From contig CAJVYT010000178.1 in the NCBI GenBank assembly GCA_913009765.1, positions 1 to 8,428 of the forward strand: DNA of 8,428 nt, given 5' to 3'. This stretch comes from an uncultured candidate division Zixibacteria bacterium. Its GTDB lineage: Bacteria; Zixibacteria; MSB-5A5; GN15; FEB-12. Shown piece by piece: positions 7,517 to 8,428 of this stretch. Numbering within the stretch: the first letter of the stretch is position 1; each line of letters opens with the position of its first letter. The translations under genes were made by a program, and so were the position numbers. Below the pieces are notes generated by a model. That model saw only the letters and a program-made list of their open reading frames with translations. It ran no database searches and was not told where the DNA came from.

Positions 7517-8098
7517 TCAGGTTTTTATCAATTCTTCTATTTCTGCTGTTTTAATCCAATTTTCCTCTATCTTCTCCAAATGTAACAGAATTGAGTCTGT
7601 ATCATTTTTTGCTGCTGATTGTTTTATCTCCTGCAGTAAATCCCATTGCTGCCTATTAATTATTTTCATCTGCGACATTTGCGAATTCCATTGAGCTACG
7701 GTAAAACTTAGTTCACGGGCAATATCATTAATTTCCTGATTACCGGATTGAATACGGGCAAATGATACCAAGTCACCTTCCCCTAACTTGCGAATTCTCA
7801 TTGCTAATTGATGTGAAGGTATTTTACATTTCTCCGCCGGTATATAGTACAGTATATACAGTGCCGACAGAGCCGCAATAGCTCCCGAAATCATATACGG
7901 CATAAAAGTAATACCGGCTATTTCTAACTGAGAATATATCCCATAAATTTCTTCGGTAAACAGTACTCGATTGTAAAACCAAATGATACCAAGAGACAGA
8001 AGTATTACAGCTAAAGATAAAAATCCGACTTCTTTTAATATCTGTGAATTGCTAAATACACTTGATTCTGTACGGTCTATAGTGATTGATTTAGACAT
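7517..8098 (-). CDS. Two-helix membrane protein with HAMP-like segment, no output domain
   Basis: I do not recognise a named family. The 193-aa product has a polar N-terminus (1-22), a membrane helix at about 25-42, a short probably extracytoplasmic loop of some 20 residues (43-62) and a second helix at about 63-86. What follows (about 90-145) resembles a HAMP linker. It has a proline after the membrane (P94), a first amphipathic helix ending in GEGDL (106-110), a connector, an E at 122 where HAMP has the conserved DE, and a second helix (INDIARELSFTV). The tail (140-193) is helical and charged, and no kinase, methyl-accepting or cyclase domain follows. The sensing loop is too short for a classical ligand domain. 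ATG at 8098 has a strong AAGGAGT Shine-Dalgarno 7 nt upstream. The gene converges on lpxD with 2 nt between the stops. The HAMP assignment is an inference from pattern. Confidence 0.8.
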   Translation of the reverse strand: MSKSITIDRTESSVFSNSQILKEVGFLSLAVILLSLGIIWFYNRVLFTEEIYGIYSQLEIAGITFMPYMISGAIAALSALYILYYIPAEKCKIPSHQLAMRIRKLGEGDLVSFARIQSGNQEINDIARELSFTVAQWNSQMSQMKIINRQQWDLLQEIKQSAAKNDTDSILLHLEKIEENWIKTAEIEELIKT

Positions 8099-8125
8099 AC
8101 AAATAACTCCTTCATACCTATAAAT

Positions 8126-8156
8126 ATTATACCTATTTTACATACCACTGTTTCAA
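8126..8156 (-). promoter_or_regulatory. Candidate promoter of the HAMP-like membrane protein gene
   Basis: On the minus strand a perfect TATAAT (8126-8131) is preceded by TTGAAA (8151-8156) with a 19-nt spacer, slightly longer than ideal. It would give a leader of about 20 nt carrying the AAGGAGT ribosome site. The terminator behind ssb makes an independent promoter here reasonable. Confidence 0.45.
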
Positions 8157-8225
8157 ATCGGAACATTTGGATGAAAGATTGAGTATAATATCAGACATTT
8201 AGAAGCCATGTTTTGAACAACATAA

Positions 8226-8255
8226 AAGCCCTACAAGCATATACTTACAGGGCTT
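8226..8255 (-). terminator. Probable intrinsic terminator of ssb
   Basis: Read on the minus strand, AAGCCCTGTAAG (8255-8244) pairs with CTTGTAGGGCTT (8237-8226) around a 6-nt loop. This makes a 12-bp stem with two G-U pairs in RNA and a GC-rich core. The 3' arm runs into a short U run (TTTT within 8224-8227), which is a weak tract. The hairpin begins 25 nt after the ssb stop codon, the expected place. Confidence 0.7.
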
Positions 8256-8280
8256 ACTTAAAGTCTTGTATGAATTTTAA

Positions 8281-8428
8281 TCAGAATGGAAGATCGTCAT
8301 CGCCGCTACTGCCGCCGGAGGGCGGAGAAGCCGGCATATCAGCAGGAGGGGCTTGATTGTAACTACCACCGCCACCACCTGACGAAGCAGAATCGCCTTT
8401 GCTTCCGATAAACTGAAAACTCTGAACG
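8281..8428 (-). CDS. ssb: Single-stranded DNA-binding protein, C-terminal part (5' end outside window)
   Basis: SSB coats single-stranded DNA during replication, repair and recombination, and recruits partners through its acidic C-terminal tip. Only the last 48 codons and a TGA stop are present. They start with VQSFQFIGSK, the end of the OB-fold's last strand region. A flexible glycine-, serine- and proline-rich linker follows, including GGGGGSYNQAPP, and the protein ends in the hallmark tip GDDDLPF. The DDDLPF tip, close to the canonical DDDIPF, makes the identification strong despite the short length. The segment is about 55% GC by hand count, well above its surroundings, because of Gly, Pro and Ser codons in the linker. 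The OB-fold lies beyond base 8428. Confidence 0.93.
   Translation of the reverse strand, partial: VQSFQFIGSKGDSASSGGGGGSYNQAPPADMPASPPSGGSSGDDDLPF

Noticed and set aside
7503..7537. GAAGAA...TTCTTC inverted repeat between lpxD and the convergent gene as a bidirectional terminator.
   Set aside because: The arms are six bases, AT-rich and separated by 23 nt, and they lie mostly within coding sequence. No U tract follows.
8281..8428. GC-rich terminal segment as horizontally acquired DNA.
   Set aside because: The higher GC comes from the Gly/Pro/Ser linker of SSB, a normal feature of that gene, not from foreign origin.

Overview
The window looks like the end of a short-read contig from an AT-rich, diderm (Gram-negative-type) bacterium. 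The outer-membrane genes bamA, skp/ompH and lpxD show that the cell makes lipid A and has a BAM machinery. Gene order, the style of the BamA/OmpH proteins and the low GC fit the broad FCB group (Bacteroidetes relatives and candidate phyla such as Marinimicrobia, Zixibacteria or Ignavibacteria-like lineages). Clear Shine-Dalgarno sequences before several genes argue against typical Bacteroidetes. The phylum is an inference and is not settled by this sequence.

Layout: bases 1-123 are not genomic. Bases 58-123 are an Illumina P7/TruSeq adapter with a readable 8-base index. Bases 1-57 are the poly-T (poly-A on the read strand) and low-quality tail expected when a read runs off the end of the adapter. 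Real sequence starts at 124, inside a truncated minus-strand gene for a multi-pass membrane protein that resembles the N-terminus of a GT-C glycosyltransferase. Next, on the minus strand, is a complete uvrB (nucleotide excision repair). Divergent from it is a compact plus-strand cluster: rplU (ribosomal protein L21), bamA, skp/ompH and lpxD. The spacings are 6 nt, 31 nt and a 29-nt overlap, so the four genes are probably co-transcribed. Converging on lpxD, with only 2 nt between stop codons, is a minus-strand gene for a two-helix membrane protein with a HAMP-like segment and no output domain. The window ends in the 3' part of ssb (minus strand), recognised by its acidic DDDLPF tip and followed by a probable intrinsic terminator.

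How the genes relate: BamA (barrel assembly), Skp/OmpH (periplasmic chaperone for barrel precursors) and LpxD (lipid A acylation) together supply outer-membrane protein and lipid biogenesis. rplU at the head may link their expression to growth. rplU here is not followed by its usual partner rpmA (L27). uvrB and ssb are DNA-maintenance genes that happen to flank the cluster.

I found no convincing undescribed system, mobile element, CRISPR array, tRNA or rRNA. The most consequential observation is the adapter contamination and the chimeric reading frame it creates.
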